A DNA stretch of 64,000 bases from contig NZ_CP009455.1 of assembly GCF_000759535.1 (NCBI RefSeq), positions 1,302,001-1,366,000 of the forward strand. Reading direction: 5' to 3'. Positions 8,425-18,465 of the stretch are shown here, in pieces (the first letter of the stretch is position 1; each line of letters begins with the position of its first letter). The notes below the pieces were generated by a model. The model searched no databases, was not told the origin of the DNA, and saw only the letters and a program-made list of their open reading frames with translations. This DNA comes from Pseudomonas cremoricolorata (GTDB taxonomy: Bacteria; Pseudomonadota; Gammaproteobacteria; Pseudomonadales; Pseudomonadaceae). A program made the translations under genes and the position numbers.

Positions 8425-9254
8425 CCATAGCGGCCGGTAATGTAATCTTCGGTCTGTTTCTTCGCCGGGTTGGTGAACAGCGTATCGGTATCACCGAATT
8501 CCACCAGTTTGCCCATGTACATGAACGCGGTGTAGTCCGACACCCGCGCCGCCTGCTGCATGTTGTGGGTGACGATGACGATGGTGTACTTGGACTTGAG
8601 CTCGTAGATCAGCTCTTCGACCTTCAGGGTCGAGATCGGGTCGAGTGCCGAGCAGGGCTCGTCGAGCAACAGCACTTCCGGCTCGACAGCGATGGTGCGG
8701 GCGATCACCAGACGCTGCTGCTGACCACCAGAGAGCCCCAGCGCCGACTCATGCAAGCGGTCCTTGACCTCGTCCCACAGCGCAGCGCCCTTGAGCGCCC
8801 ATTCCACGGCTTCGTCGAGCACACGCTTCTTGTTGATGCCCTGAATGCGCAGGCCATACACCACGTTCTCGTAGATGGTCTTGGGGAATGGGTTGGGCTT
8901 CTGGAACACCATGCCGACGCGGCGACGCAGTTCGGCCACTTCTTCGCCCTTGCGGTAGATGTCATTGCCATACAGGTTGACCTCGCCGACCACGCGGCAG
9001 CCGTCGACCAGATCGTTCATGCGGTTGAAGGTACGCAGCAAGGTCGACTTGCCGCAGCCCGAGGGACCAATGAACGCGGTCACGCGCTGCTTGGGGATGT
9101 TCAGCTTGATGTCGAACAGTGCCTGTTTATCGCCATAGAACAGCGACAGACCCGGCACTTCGATCGCCACGGTTTCTTCACCCAGGCGCAGGCCCTGCTT
9201 GTCACGGCCCAGGGCAGACAGGTCGATGCTGCGGGGGTGGGAATCTTGTTGCAT
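8421..9254 (-). CDS. pstB: Phosphate ABC transporter ATP-binding protein PstB
   Basis: A 277-residue ATPase subunit of the high-affinity phosphate importer. Walker A is GPSGCGKST, the Q-loop region is [10 protein letters not shown], the ABC signature is LSGGQQQR, Walker B is [13 protein letters not shown], and the H-loop is [12 protein letters not shown]. The start MQQDSHPRS has GAAGGAGTG upstream; longer in-frame openings run into the intergenic repeat. It pairs with PstA and PstC encoded upstream. Confidence 0.97.
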   Translation of the reverse strand: MQQDSHPRSIDLSALGRDKQGLRLGEETVAIEVPGLSLFYGDKQALFDIKLNIPKQRVTAFIGPSGCGKSTLLRTFNRMNDLVDGCRVVGEVNLYGNDIYRKGEEVAELRRRVGMVFQKPNPFPKTIYENVVYGLRIQGINKKRVLDEAVEWALKGAALWDEVKDRLHESALGLSGGQQQRLVIARTIAVEPEVLLLDEPCSALDPISTLKVEELIYELKSKYTIVIVTHNMQQAARVSDYTAFMYMGKLVEFGDTDTLFTNPAKKQTEDYITGRYG

Positions 9255-9269
9255 GGTCACACTCCTTCG

Positions 9270-9349
9270 GGAGCTGCAGGCGGTGTGCTGCAAGCTGCAA
9301 GTTGGGGCACAACGGCGAACGGCGTGCCGCTTGTGGCTTGGCGCTGCGG
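9270..9349. repeat. CAAGC-rich intergenic repeat, pstB-pstA gap
   Basis: GTGCTGCAAGCTGCAAGTTG at about 9281-9306 and GCCGCTTGTGGCTTGGCGCTGC at about 9330 resemble the repeats in the phoU-pstB gap. They fill the untranslated gap upstream of the pstB ribosome binding site. Confidence 0.45.
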
Positions 9350-11020
9350 TCAGCTGTCCAGGGCCTTGTATTTTTCCCGCAGGTGGTTGCGAATCCACAC
9401 TGCCGAAAGGTTGAGCGTTGCGATCACCAGCACCAGCAGCAAGGCCGTGGCATACACCAGCGGCCGAGCCGCCTCGACGTTGGGGCTCTGGAACCCGACA
9501 TCATAGATGTGGAAGCCCAGGTGCATGATCTTCTGGTCCAGGTGCAGGTAGGGGTAATTGCCGTCCAGCGGCAGCGAAGGCGCCAACTTGACCACACCGA
9601 CCAGCATCAACGGTGCGACCTCGCCCGCCGCCCGCGCCACCGCCAGGATCATTCCGGTCATCATCGCCGGGCTGGCCATGGGAATGACGATCTTCCACAG
9701 GGTTTCGGCCTTGGTCGCGCCGAGCGCCAACGAGCCTTCGCGCAGCGTGCGCGGGATACGTGCCAGACCCTCTTCGGTCGCCACGATCACCACCGGCACG
9801 GCCAGCAGCGCCAGGGTCAGCGAGGCCCACAGCAGCCCTGGCGTGCCCAGGGTCGGTGCCGGCAGTGACTCGGGGAAGAACAATCGGTCGATCGAGCCGC
9901 CCAGCACATAGACGAAAAAGCCCAGGCCAAACACGCCGTAGACGATCGCCGGCACCCCGGCGAGGTTGTTCACCGCGATGCGGATCAACCGGGTCACCGG
10001 GCCTTGCCGGGCGTATTCGCGCAGGTAAACCGCCGCCAGCACGCCGAATGGGGTGACGATCACCGCCATGATCAGGGTCATCATCACGGTGCCGAAGATG
10101 GCCGGGAAAATACCGCCTTCGGTGTTGGCTTCCCGTGGATCGTCACTGACGAATTCCCACACCTTGGCGAAATAGGTGCCGAGCTTGGTCAGGGTCGACA
10201 TGCCGTTGGGCTGGATCGCGTGAACCACCTTGCTCAGGTTGATCTCGACCTGCCGGCCATTGCCGTCACGGGCCACCAGGCTGTCGCGGGCGAAGGCCTG
10301 GTGCAGACTGCCGAGACGTTCTTCGATGGCCTTGTAGCGGCTATTGAGCTCGGCCCGGTCAGCGTCCAGATCAGCTTGCGCTGCCGCATCGAGCTTGCCT
10401 TCCAGCTCCAGCTTGCGCCCTTGCAGGCGCAGGCGCTCGAGGCCGTGATTGATGGCGCCGATGTCTTTCTTTTCCAGGCTCTGCAGCTCGGCACTGAGCT
10501 GGCTGGCGCGCTTGAGCCGCGCATGCAGCTCGGCCCAGGCGGCTGGCCCCTGGGCCACCACCCGGTCACCCTCCTTGACGCTGACCAGATAGCCATAGAA
10601 ATTGCCCCATTCGCGACGCTCCAGCGCCATCAGCTCAGCGGGGCGCTGCTGGTTGACCAGCCAGTCGCCGATCACCCAGCTGAAATCGTTGCCATTGAGG
10701 TCACGGTTGCCGATCTTGATCAGCTCGCGGGTCATGAACTCGGGGCCTTCATCCGGCACCGGCAAGCCTGCGCTCTTGAGCCGCGCACGGGGCACCTGCT
10801 CGCTCTGCACCACTTCGCCGATGACGGTCTGTTCGGGTTGACCCGGCACCTGGTAGCTGGCCTGCACCAGGTCGGCCGGCCAGAAGTGGCCAAGGCCACG
10901 CACGGCGATGACCGAGAGCAGGCCGATGGTCATGATCACCGCGATGGCGACTGCGCCACCGCTGATCCACACACCGGGCGCGCCGCTCTTGAACCAGCCT
11001 TTGAGGGAATCCTGCTTCAC
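9350..11020 (-). CDS. pstA: Phosphate ABC transporter permease PstA
   Basis: A 556-residue inner-membrane permease, much longer than the roughly 290 residues of E. coli PstA. An N-terminal membrane segment (about 18-42) is followed by a long, charged, coiled-coil-rich periplasmic insertion (about 60-290, with repeated [22 protein letters not shown] helices). The canonical permease core follows, with the EAA-type loop ([21 protein letters not shown]) and a [15 protein letters not shown] helix. The enlarged form is usual in Pseudomonas. GTG start; its ribosome binding site lies only 17 bp after the pstC stop. Confidence 0.95.
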   Translation of the reverse strand: MKQDSLKGWFKSGAPGVWISGGAVAIAVIMTIGLLSVIAVRGLGHFWPADLVQASYQVPGQPEQTVIGEVVQSEQVPRARLKSAGLPVPDEGPEFMTRELIKIGNRDLNGNDFSWVIGDWLVNQQRPAELMALERREWGNFYGYLVSVKEGDRVVAQGPAAWAELHARLKRASQLSAELQSLEKKDIGAINHGLERLRLQGRKLELEGKLDAAAQADLDADRAELNSRYKAIEERLGSLHQAFARDSLVARDGNGRQVEINLSKVVHAIQPNGMSTLTKLGTYFAKVWEFVSDDPREANTEGGIFPAIFGTVMMTLIMAVIVTPFGVLAAVYLREYARQGPVTRLIRIAVNNLAGVPAIVYGVFGLGFFVYVLGGSIDRLFFPESLPAPTLGTPGLLWASLTLALLAVPVVIVATEEGLARIPRTLREGSLALGATKAETLWKIVIPMASPAMMTGMILAVARAAGEVAPLMLVGVVKLAPSLPLDGNYPYLHLDQKIMHLGFHIYDVGFQSPNVEAARPLVYATALLLVLVIATLNLSAVWIRNHLREKYKALDS

Positions 11021-11037
11021 GGATCTCTACCTTTCAA

Positions 11038-13326
11038 TCAAAGCGACGAGTATTTCTTGCGCAGACGCTGGCGAATCAGCTCGGCCAAGGTGTTCATGAT
11101 GAAGGTGAACACCAGCAGCACCAGCGCAGCGAGGAACAGCACGCGGTAATGGCTGCCGCCGACCTCCGATTCGGGCATTTCCACCGCCACGTTGGCGGCC
11201 AGGGTGCGCATGCCTTCGAACAGGTTCATCTCCATCACCGGCGTGTTGCCGGTGGCCATCAGCACGATCATGGTTTCACCCACGGCGCGGCCCATGCCGA
11301 TCATCAGCGCCGAGAAGATGCCCGGGCTGGCGGTGAGGATGACCACGCGGGTCAGGGTCTGCCACGGCGTCGCGCCCAGGGCCAGCGAGCCCAGGGTCAG
11401 GCTGCGCGGCACGCTGAACACGGCGTCCTCGGCGATGGAGTAGATGTTCGGGATCACCGCGAAGCCCATGGCGATACCGACTACCAAGGCGTTGCGCTGG
11501 TCGTAGGTGATGCCCAGGTCGTTGCTGATCCACAGACGCATGTCGCCACCGAACAACCAGCTTTCCACCTGCGGGCTGATGCTCAGGGCGAACCAGCCGA
11601 TGGCGAGGATCACCGGAATCAGAATCGCCGCTTCCCAGCCATCGGGCACGCGCAGACGAATCGACTCAGGCAGCCGGCTCCAGGCGAATCCGGTCAGCAC
11701 AATCCCCAGCGGCAGCACCAGGAACAGGCTGAACACACCGGGCAGATGGCCCTCCAGATACGGCGCGAGGAACAGCCCGGCGAAGAAGCCGAGGATCACC
11801 GTCGGCATCGCCTCCATCAGCTCGATCACCGGCTTGACCTTGCGGCGCATGCCCGGCGCCATGAAGTAGGCGGTGTAGATCGCTGCGGCGATGGCCAGCG
11901 GCGCGGCCAGGATCATGGCGTAGAACGCTGCCTTGAGGGTGCCGAAGGTCAGCGGCGAGAGGCTCAGCTTGGGCTCGAAGTCGGTGTTGGAGGCGGTGGA
12001 CTGCCAGACATACTGCGGCGCGTCGTAGTTTTCGTACCAGACCTTGCCCCACAGCGCGCTCAGCGACACTTCCGGGTGCGGGTTGCGCAGGCTCAGCGGC
12101 AGCAGTTGGCCGTTGCGCTCGATGATCAGGCGGTTGGCCCGCGGCGACAGCGCAAGAACTCCAGCACCGTCAGCCACCGGCTCGACCAGCAAGGTGCGGT
12201 GCGCAGTGCTGTGGAACACCCCCAGCTGGCCTTCGCTGTCGAGGGCAGTGAAGCCTTTGCGACGCTCTTCGGCGTCGATCTGCACAACGGGCGCCTTGCC
12301 CAGCTGGAAGCTGCGAATGTGCTTGAGGCGTTGCTCGCCATCGGCGTCGCGGGCCATGAACCACTGGCTCAGGCCACCCTTGGAATCACCGAAGATCAGC
12401 GAAATCCCGCCGACCAGCTGACCACTGGCCGTCACCTCGGCGTTGCCATCTTCCAGCAGCTTGTAGCGACCGTTGAGACTGTTGTCGCGCAGGCTGAACA
12501 CGTCTGCCGTCGCCCGGCCATTGATCACGTACAGCCATTGCTGGCGTGGATCGACATAGATCGCCTTGACCGGCTCGATCATCTGCGGCAGCACGATGCG
12601 GCTCTGCTCGCGGGTCTCTTCCCCGGTCATCATGTTTTCTTCGCGGGTGATCTTCATCACTTGCAACTGCGCGCCGACCGAGCCGGCCAGCAGCAGGCTG
12701 TCGCCGTTGCGGTTGAGGCTGACGTGATCGAGCGCGCGGCCCTGTTCGTCGAGCACGAACGGCTGCTCGCCGTAGGGGAAATCAACACCGGGGGTGATGG
12801 TCTTTTTGTTCTCGGGGTAGGTGATCTTGTAGCTGTGCTGGAACACCAGGACCTGCCCGTTGGACAGGCCCAGGGTGATCAGCGGGCTACCCGGCTGATC
12901 ACTGCCGATGGCGGTGACCTGGGTACCCGCCGGCAGCGGCAGGTCGACGCGCTTGAGCTCGGCGCCAGTCTTGGTATCGAAGAACAATGCCTGACCGCGG
13001 TCGGACACCCGCAGTCCCACCAGGTTCTGCTCTTCCAGGGCGATCATCAGCGGCTTGCCAGCCTCCTGCTGCAGCCAGGCGGGCGTCAGGGCTGGCTTGC
13101 GTGTCAGCTCCGCGCCTTGGAACAACGGCAGTACCACATAGGCCAGGTAGAAGAAGATCAGGGTGATCGCAGCCAGTACGGCCAGCCCGCCCACCAGCAC
13201 GTACCAGCGCGTGACGCGGTCCTTCAGGGCGCGCAGGCGGCGTTTGCGCTGCATCTCTGGGGTGTTGAAATCGATCCGCGCAGAGGAGGAATTTTGAGTC
13301 ATGGAAGCCTTGACCAGATCATTCAT
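11038..13326 (-). CDS. pstC: Phosphate ABC transporter permease PstC
   Basis: A 762-residue permease, again much longer than the E. coli protein of about 320. One N-terminal membrane helix (about 45-70) is followed by a large periplasmic region of about 350 residues with WD-like strand repeats (TAIGSDQPGSPLITLGLSNGQVL and similar), then the six-helix permease core. That core includes EAMPTVILGFFAGLFLAPYLEG and the EAA loop [22 protein letters not shown] use the ATG at 13326; a GTG six bases earlier and an ATG 24 bases later are alternatives. It forms the channel with PstA. Confidence 0.94.
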   Translation of the reverse strand: MNDLVKASMTQNSSSARIDFNTPEMQRKRRLRALKDRVTRWYVLVGGLAVLAAITLIFFYLAYVVLPLFQGAELTRKPALTPAWLQQEAGKPLMIALEEQNLVGLRVSDRGQALFFDTKTGAELKRVDLPLPAGTQVTAIGSDQPGSPLITLGLSNGQVLVFQHSYKITYPENKKTITPGVDFPYGEQPFVLDEQGRALDHVSLNRNGDSLLLAGSVGAQLQVMKITREENMMTGEETREQSRIVLPQMIEPVKAIYVDPRQQWLYVINGRATADVFSLRDNSLNGRYKLLEDGNAEVTASGQLVGGISLIFGDSKGGLSQWFMARDADGEQRLKHIRSFQLGKAPVVQIDAEERRKGFTALDSEGQLGVFHSTAHRTLLVEPVADGAGVLALSPRANRLIIERNGQLLPLSLRNPHPEVSLSALWGKVWYENYDAPQYVWQSTASNTDFEPKLSLSPLTFGTLKAAFYAMILAAPLAIAAAIYTAYFMAPGMRRKVKPVIELMEAMPTVILGFFAGLFLAPYLEGHLPGVFSLFLVLPLGIVLTGFAWSRLPESIRLRVPDGWEAAILIPVILAIGWFALSISPQVESWLFGGDMRLWISNDLGITYDQRNALVVGIAMGFAVIPNIYSIAEDAVFSVPRSLTLGSLALGATPWQTLTRVVILTASPGIFSALMIGMGRAVGETMIVLMATGNTPVMEMNLFEGMRTLAANVAVEMPESEVGGSHYRVLFLAALVLLVFTFIMNTLAELIRQRLRKKYSSL

Positions 13327-13419
13327 GCGCACACCCTAGCCGCGACATATGACAGAAACGTTACAGCCGCGTGACGCAAAAAGGCCCGCAGCCCAGAGAG
13401 TCTGTGCCACGGACCGGAA

Positions 13420-13457
13420 ACAGGATGGGCGCCATCGGCCAGGCCGATGCGCCCTGT
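13420..13457 (-). terminator. Intra-operon hairpin between pstS and pstC
   Basis: GGGCGCCATCGGCC (13427-13440) and GGCCGATGCGCCC (13442-13454) pair with one bulged base; flanking CAG/CTG extends the stem. On the minus strand it is followed by ATCCTGTTTCC. A partial terminator here would let pstS be made in excess over the membrane subunits, as is typical for ABC systems. Confidence 0.6.
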
Positions 13458-13463
13458 TGACGG

Positions 13464-14462
13464 TTACTGCTTGGCGACGTTGCCCGCGTGGGACAAGCCC
13501 AGGTCAGCCAAGGTCTTTTCCACCACTTTGGCCGGCAGCGGGATATAACCGTCTTTCACCACAACCTGCTGGCCCGACTGCGACAGCACCAGCTTGATGA
13601 ACTCGGCATCCAGCGGCGCCAGTGGCTTGTTCGGCGCTTTGTTGACGTACACGTAGAGGAAGCGCGACAGCGGGTAGGTACCGTTCAGCGCGTTGGCTTC
13701 GTTGTCCTCGACGAACTCGCCGCCTTCCTTCTTCGCCAGCGGCACGGTCTTGACGCTGGCAGTCTTGTAGCCAATGCCCGAATAACCGATGGAGTTCAGC
13801 GAGCTGCTGATCGACTGCACTACCGAGGCCGAGCCAGGCTGCTCGTTGACGTTGGGCTTGAAGTCACCTTTGCACAGCGCCTCTTCCTTGAAGTAGCCAT
13901 AGGTGCCCGACACCGAGTTGCGACCGAACAGCTGCACTGGCTTGTTCGCCAGATCGCCCGTTACACCGACATCGCCCCAGGTCTTGACCTCGGCCTTGGC
14001 GCCACACAGGCGGGTCGAGGAGAAGATCGCATCGACCTGCGCCATGGTCAGGCCCTTGATCGGGTTGTCCTTGTGCACGAACACCGCCAGCGCATCGACC
14101 GCGACCGGAATGGCGGTGGGCTTGTAGCCGTACTTCTGCTCGAAGGCCTGCAGCTCGACGTCTTTCATCTTGCGGCTCATCGGCCCGAGGTTGGCAGTGC
14201 CCTCGGTCAGCGCAGGTGGCGCCGTGGACGAACCGGCCGCCTGAATCTGGATGTTGACGTTCGGGTATTCCTTTTTATAGGCCTCGGCCCACAAGGTCAT
14301 GAGGTTCGCCAGGGTGTCGGAGCCAACGCTGGAGAGGTTGCCCGAAACACCGGTGGTCTTGGTGTAGGTCGGGATCGAGGGATCGACAGCAGCAACCGCG
14401 TTGGCGGTGGCAACGCCAGCGGCGACGAATGTCAGGGCCGCCATCAAACGCTTGAGTTTCAT
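13464..14462 (-). CDS. pstS: Phosphate-binding protein PstS
   Basis: A 332-residue periplasmic phosphate receptor. Residues 1-24 are a Sec signal peptide ([20 protein letters not shown], cleavage near AVAA). Ligand-contacting motifs of the family are visible: [38 protein letters not shown] and [14 protein letters not shown]. The start has AGGAGCAAGGC immediately upstream. It is the first gene of the operon, behind three 11-bp-phased Pho-box-like repeats, so it should be strongly induced by PhoB. Confidence 0.96.
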   Translation of the reverse strand: MKLKRLMAALTFVAAGVATANAVAAVDPSIPTYTKTTGVSGNLSSVGSDTLANLMTLWAEAYKKEYPNVNIQIQAAGSSTAPPALTEGTANLGPMSRKMKDVELQAFEQKYGYKPTAIPVAVDALAVFVHKDNPIKGLTMAQVDAIFSSTRLCGAKAEVKTWGDVGVTGDLANKPVQLFGRNSVSGTYGYFKEEALCKGDFKPNVNEQPGSASVVQSISSSLNSIGYSGIGYKTASVKTVPLAKKEGGEFVEDNEANALNGTYPLSRFLYVYVNKAPNKPLAPLDAEFIKLVLSQSGQQVVVKDGYIPLPAKVVEKTLADLGLSHAGNVAKQ

Positions 14463-14523
14463 GCCTTGCTCCTAGCAGGAATTCGGGGGTCGGAAGAGAG
14501 CGGGCCAAGTATCGAAAGACCGT

Positions 14524-14552
14524 ATGAAGACTCTATGTACGGATTGTGACAA
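14524..14552 (-). promoter_or_regulatory. Pho-box array upstream of pstS
   Basis: On the minus strand TTGTCAC (14546-14552), CGTACAT (14535-14541) and TCTTCAT (14524-14530) occur at exact 11-bp intervals, each resembling the CTGTCAT half-site. The array lies 62-90 bp before the pstS start, where PhoB would activate the operon. Confidence 0.7.
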
Positions 14553-14554
14553 TT

Positions 14555-14590
14555 GGATGAAAGGCCATCATGAGTGATGGCCTTTCATCC
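14555..14590. terminator. Perfect 16-bp hairpin between the MHS gene and pstS
   Basis: GGATGAAAGGCCATCA (14555-14570), loop TGAG, TGATGGCCTTTCATCC (14575-14590). The stem is perfect and lies 15 bp past the MHS transporter stop, so it should terminate that transcript although no U-tract follows. It ends two bases from the Pho-box array. Confidence 0.65.
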
Positions 14591-14604
14591 GCTCTGTGAG
14601 TCGC

Positions 14605-15894
14605 TCAACGCTTGCGGCTCAACAAATACCCCCCAACGACCAACCCCAACCCACACAACCCCGCCACGTAATACCCCGGCGCCAGCGGGCTGAACTTGAG
14701 CAGTGCGGTGACCACCATCGGGGTCAGGCCGCCGAAGATCGCGTAGGCCACGTTGTAGGAGAACGATAGGCCGGTGAAGCGCACCACCGCTGGGAAGGCC
14801 TTGACCATCACGAACGGCACGGCGCCGATGGTGCCGACGCACAGGCCGGTGGCGGCGTAGAGCATGAACAGCCATTCAGGGTGGCTTTCCAGGCTGTGGT
14901 AGAACGTCCAGGAGGTGGCAAGCAGCAGCAGGCTGCCGATCACCAGCACACGACCGGCGCCAATGCGGTCGCACAGCCAGCCGGCACCGATGCAGCCCAG
15001 GCTGAGCAGCACGATCGCCAGGCTGTTGGCCTTCAGCGCGTCGGTAGGGCTGATGTGATAGAGGCTTTGCAGCAGCGCCGGGGTCATCAGGATCACCACC
15101 ACGATGCCGGCCGACAGCAGCCAGGTCAGCAGCATCGACAGGATCACTGCACCGCGATGGTCACGCAGCACCGCGCGCAGCGGCAGCTCTTCGGCGAGGG
15201 CCTTGCGTTGCTGCATTTCGGCGAATACCGGGGTTTCGTGCAACCAGCGGCGCAGGTACACCGAGAACAGGCCGAACACCCCGCCCAGCAGGAAGGGAAT
15301 ACGCCAGGCATAGTCGGCGACTTCTTCGCTGCTATAGACGCTGTTGATCAGCGTGGCCACCAGCGAGCCGAGCAGAATCCCTGCGGTCAGGCCGGCGGTG
15401 AGGGTGCCGCAGGCATAACCGGTGTTGCGCGCCGGCACGTGCTCGGAGACGAATACCCACGCCCCCGGCACTTCACCGCCAATCGCCGCGCCCTGGATCA
15501 CCCGCATCAGCAGCAACAGCATCGGTGCCCACAGGCCGATCTGCGCGTAGGTCGGCAGCAGGCCCATGATCAGCGTCGGCACCGCCATCATGAAGATGCT
15601 CAGGGTGAACATCTTCTTGCGTCCCAGCAGGTCGCCGAAGTGGGCCATGACGATACCGCCCAAGGGCCGTGCCAGGTAGCCGGCAGCGAAGATGCCGAAG
15701 GTTTGCATCAGGCGCAGCCATTCGGGCATGTCCGGAGGGAAAAACAGCTTGCCGACCACCGTGGCGAAGAACACGAAGATGATGAAGTCGTAGAACTCCA
15801 GGGCGCCGCCCAGGGCGGACAGGGAAAGCGTCTTGTAGTCGTTGCGGGTAAGCGGGCGCGCGGGCTGCTCGATACTGCTGGGCACGGTGGTCAT
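14605..15894 (-). CDS. MFS transporter, metabolite:H+ symporter (MHS) type
   Basis: A 429-residue inner-membrane protein with 12 predicted helices. MHS traits are GGALEFYDFIIFVFFAT in helix 1, the loop motif HFGDLLGRKKMF, RVIQGAAIGGEVPGAW in helix 4 and WRIPFLLGGVFGLFSVYLRRWLHETP at the central loop. Relatives move proline/betaine, citrate, shikimate or alpha-ketoglutarate with protons; substrate cannot be told here. The start MTTVPSS was chosen over an upstream opening because the hydrophilic leader then has normal length. It is transcribed toward pstS but ends at a strong hairpin. Confidence 0.85.
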   Translation of the reverse strand: MTTVPSSIEQPARPLTRNDYKTLSLSALGGALEFYDFIIFVFFATVVGKLFFPPDMPEWLRLMQTFGIFAAGYLARPLGGIVMAHFGDLLGRKKMFTLSIFMMAVPTLIMGLLPTYAQIGLWAPMLLLLMRVIQGAAIGGEVPGAWVFVSEHVPARNTGYACGTLTAGLTAGILLGSLVATLINSVYSSEEVADYAWRIPFLLGGVFGLFSVYLRRWLHETPVFAEMQQRKALAEELPLRAVLRDHRGAVILSMLLTWLLSAGIVVVILMTPALLQSLYHISPTDALKANSLAIVLLSLGCIGAGWLCDRIGAGRVLVIGSLLLLATSWTFYHSLESHPEWLFMLYAATGLCVGTIGAVPFVMVKAFPAVVRFTGLSFSYNVAYAIFGGLTPMVVTALLKFSPLAPGYYVAGLCGLGLVVGGYLLSRKR

Positions 15895-16259
15895 TGTTTT
15901 GCACTCTTGTGGGGCACGCAGGCCGCGTGGTGCGCGGCTTCTGGAATAAGCGAGGGGGGAAGATAACAAATTGCCAGCGCCGGCTCATAGCCGCGCTGTT
16001 TGCAGGCAATTGTCATGAAGGTGCGGTCGTGCCGGCCCTCTGCGCTCTATATACTCGGCCGATTGTAGGAAAAGGCTGCTTCCGACGTGGGATGTTGTGT
16101 GAAATCGTCGGTCCGTATGCTCAAGGGTATTTCCGGGTGTGTCCTGGTGCCCGCCTGCCACGGTGAAATGGGCGTAGTATGTGGCCCGCCTTCATCGTTT
16201 TCTCGGCGCCTCTCGAGTGCGCCCTCTCACGAAGCGTCACGGGTCAGAGGCCCCACGGC
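15895..16259. other. Divergent intergenic region (MHS transporter / thioesterase)
   Basis: A 365-bp gap with no convincing gene. It must contain both promoters. A TATACT-like hexamer near 16050 could be a plus-strand -10 element. I see no inverted repeat of note. Confidence 0.45.
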
Positions 16260-16658
16260 ATGATTGAGCTCGAACAAGAAGATCCCATTCCGCAAGGCGA
16301 CCTGGCCTTGCAAATCACCGCACTGCCCCGCGAAACCAATGGCTTCGGCGACATCTTTGGCGGTTGGCTGGTGGCCCAGATGGACCTGGCTGGCACCGCC
16401 ATGGCCAGCCGCATCGCCGGTGGCCGCGTCGCCACCGTGGCCATCGACCGCATGGCATTCCTGGTGCCTGTAGCCGTCGGCGCGCAGTTGTCGTTTTACA
16501 CCCAAACCGTTGAAATCGGCCGCAGTTCGATTCAGATGATGGTCGAGGTGTGGAGCGATGATCCACTGTCCAGCGAATGGCGCAAGGTCACCGAAGCGGT
16601 GTTCGTCTTCGTTGCCATCGACGGCAGTGGCCGTACCCGCTCGGTGCCGCGCCGCTGA
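16260..16658 (+). CDS. Acyl-CoA thioesterase, YciA-like hotdog protein
   Basis: A 132-residue single-hotdog hydrolase of acyl-CoA thioesters. The signature DIFGGWLVAQMDLAGTAMASR carries the conserved Asp and Gly-Gly of the hotdog helix, and VATVAIDRMAFLVPVAVG is the central strand. The length matches E. coli YciA. I start at the ATG with CAGAGG nine bases upstream; the longer in-frame opening to 16179 has no ribosome binding site. It is separate from a second thioesterase at 38730, which has a longer C-terminal tail. Confidence 0.88.
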   Translation: MIELEQEDPIPQGDLALQITALPRETNGFGDIFGGWLVAQMDLAGTAMASRIAGGRVATVAIDRMAFLVPVAVGAQLSFYTQTVEIGRSSIQMMVEVWSDDPLSSEWRKVTEAVFVFVAIDGSGRTRSVPRR

Positions 16659-16704
16659 CTGACACGCCCACCCTGCCCTTGCCCCGCGCTTATAGGAAAC
16701 CTGC

Positions 16705-17601
16705 ATGACCAAGCCCCTCATCGACACTTTCGAACGTGGCGCGCTCAGCGGCTGGCGCATCGTCACCGAGCACGCCGAACTGCTGATCGCCCGCCAGGGT
16801 GCCCAGGTGCTCGGCTACCAGCGCAACGGCGAGCCGCCGCTGCTGTGGCTCAGCGACCAGGCGCTGTTCAAGGCAGGCAAGTCGGTGCGCGGTGGAGTGC
16901 CGGTGTGCTGGCCGTGGTTCGGCAATCTGCAACGCAATCCAGCGGCGGTACAGGCCGAGTACCACGGCAGCGAGGCGCCGGCCCATGGCCTGGTACGCGG
17001 GCGCGACTGGACGCTGCTCGGCATCGAGGAAAAAGGCGACGCTGTGAGTGTGAAGTTGAGCCTGCCCGAGGCGCAGCAAGGTCTGCCGGGCTGGCCGCAC
17101 AGGGTCGAACTGACCTTGCTGATCGAGTTGGGCGAATCCCTGCGCATGACCTTGACCAGCCGCAATCTGGACGACCATCCCCTGACCCTCAGCCAGGCAC
17201 TGCACAGCTACTTCGCCGTCAGCGATGTGCACCAGGTACAGGTGCCAGAGGTGGCAGGCCTCGAGTATGTGGAAACCCTGGAGGGCTGGACACAGCGCCA
17301 CCAGGCAGGCGCCCTGACCTTCAACGGCGAAACCGACCGTATCTACCTGCAACCACCCACCCGGCTGAGCATCGTCGACCTAGGTCACCGTCGGCGCATC
17401 ACCCTCGACACCCAAGGCTCACGCTCGGCGGTGATCTGGAACCCCTGGACAGAACGCGCCGCCGAACTGCCGGACATGGCCGCCGAAGGCTGGCAGGGCA
17501 TGCTCTGCATCGAGACCGCCAATGCCTGGGACGACATCGTCACCCTGGCCCCGGGCGCCAGCCATTCGCTGGCGGTGACTCTCGCCAGCGAGCCGTTGTA
17601 G
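16705..17601 (+). CDS. D-hexose-6-phosphate mutarotase (aldose 1-epimerase family)
   Basis: A 298-residue YeaD-type enzyme that interconverts alpha and beta anomers of hexose 6-phosphates in the cytoplasm. Family features are GGVPVCWPWFG (about residues 72-82), the active-site His in PAHGLVR (about 93-99), the second His in LSQALHSYFAVSD (about 165), and a C-terminal IWNPWTERAAELPDM with the catalytic acid region nearby (MLCIETANAW). Downstream is a convergent gene 14 bp away. Usually not essential; it supports sugar phosphate metabolism. Confidence 0.9.
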   Translation: MTKPLIDTFERGALSGWRIVTEHAELLIARQGAQVLGYQRNGEPPLLWLSDQALFKAGKSVRGGVPVCWPWFGNLQRNPAAVQAEYHGSEAPAHGLVRGRDWTLLGIEEKGDAVSVKLSLPEAQQGLPGWPHRVELTLLIELGESLRMTLTSRNLDDHPLTLSQALHSYFAVSDVHQVQVPEVAGLEYVETLEGWTQRHQAGALTFNGETDRIYLQPPTRLSIVDLGHRRRITLDTQGSRSAVIWNPWTERAAELPDMAAEGWQGMLCIETANAWDDIVTLAPGASHSLAVTLASEPL

Positions 17602-17615
17602 GGCCTGCCGAGGCC

Positions 17616-18149
17616 TTACAGGTCAGCGTCTTCGACCACCCGCACGCCCTGGGCATCCAGCGCATAGGCAGCGTCGGCCAGGTCGTTGCTGACCTTCTCC
17701 ACCTTCAGTGGTCCGGTGACCCACAGCGGCGTGTAGATATCATCGATCTTCAACCCTTTCGGATAGCGCACCAGCACCAGCTGGTTGGGCGGCGGTGGCG
17801 GTACATGGATGCAGGCGCCGGGGTATGGCACCAGGAAGAACAGCGTGCTGTTGCCCTTGGCGTCGCTTTCCAATGGCACCGGATAGCCGCCCAGGCGGAT
17901 GGTCTTGCCGTTCATGGCGGCGACGGTCTTGGTCGAGTACATCACCGCCGGCAGGCCTTTGCTCTGCTTCAGGCCCCCCTTGTCGGTGAAGGTGCCCATG
18001 GCCTCGGGGGAGTTGTGGTCGATCTCGGGCATGGCCTCGAGGGCCTTTTGATCGGAGGCCGGCATCAGCTCGAGCCAGTCGGTCTCGGGCAGCTCGGCAT
18101 GGGCCAGGGTGCTGGCAAGCAGCAGGGAAAAGAGGAACGACGCACGCAT
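17616..18149 (-). CDS. DUF3299-family exported protein
   Basis: A 177-residue protein with a clear signal peptide (MRASFLFSLLLASTLAHA). The mature part contains LRLGGYPVPLE-type (here IRLGGYPVPLESDAKGNSTLFFLVPYPGACIHVPPPPPNQLVLV), the hallmark of DUF3299, followed by YTPLWVTGPLKVE. Function is unknown; relatives are found next to ABC or lipoprotein genes in other bacteria. Here the neighbours are a convergent mutarotase and a co-directional small membrane protein. Confidence 0.8.
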   Translation of the reverse strand: MRASFLFSLLLASTLAHAELPETDWLELMPASDQKALEAMPEIDHNSPEAMGTFTDKGGLKQSKGLPAVMYSTKTVAAMNGKTIRLGGYPVPLESDAKGNSTLFFLVPYPGACIHVPPPPPNQLVLVRYPKGLKIDDIYTPLWVTGPLKVEKVSNDLADAAYALDAQGVRVVEDADL

Positions 18150-18200
18150 GGAGAGCTCGGCAACTCAGTGGGATGAATTGCCGGGCATTCTAGCGGTATT

Positions 18201-18446
18201 TCAGCGTTTCTTGATGAAGCCGTAGATCACCAGAATGATGATCGCGCCCACCAGTGCACCGAAGAAGCCTGCGGCCTGACCGGCCTGGTAAATGCCCAGT
18301 GCCTGGCCGCCGTAGGTGGCGAGCAGCGAGCCGGCGATACCGAGCAGGATGGTCATGATCCAGCCCATGCTGTCGTCACCCGGTTTCAGGAAGCGAGCCA
18401 GCAGGCCGACGATGAAGCCGATGAAGATGGTTCCGATGATGCCCAT
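18201..18446 (-). CDS. GlsB/YeaQ/YmgE-family small membrane protein
   Basis: An 81-residue, Gly-rich, highly hydrophobic protein with three membrane spans: MGIIGTIFIGFIVGLLARFL, MGWIMTILLGIAGSLLATYG and AAGFFGALVGAIIILVIYGF, with the family's LKPGDD turn. Often called transglycosylase-associated; members are stress-induced but the activity is not established. The start has AAGAGGG upstream. Long hairpin on its 5' side. Confidence 0.87.
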   Translation of the reverse strand: MGIIGTIFIGFIVGLLARFLKPGDDSMGWIMTILLGIAGSLLATYGGQALGIYQAGQAAGFFGALVGAIIILVIYGFIKKR

Positions 18447-18465
18447 TGGCGATCCCTCTTGTCGT

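Noticed and set aside
11149..13374. A 741-codon plus-strand frame opposite pstC
   Set aside because: Gln/His/Arg-rich composition typical of reverse-complement reading; pstC on the minus strand is complete.
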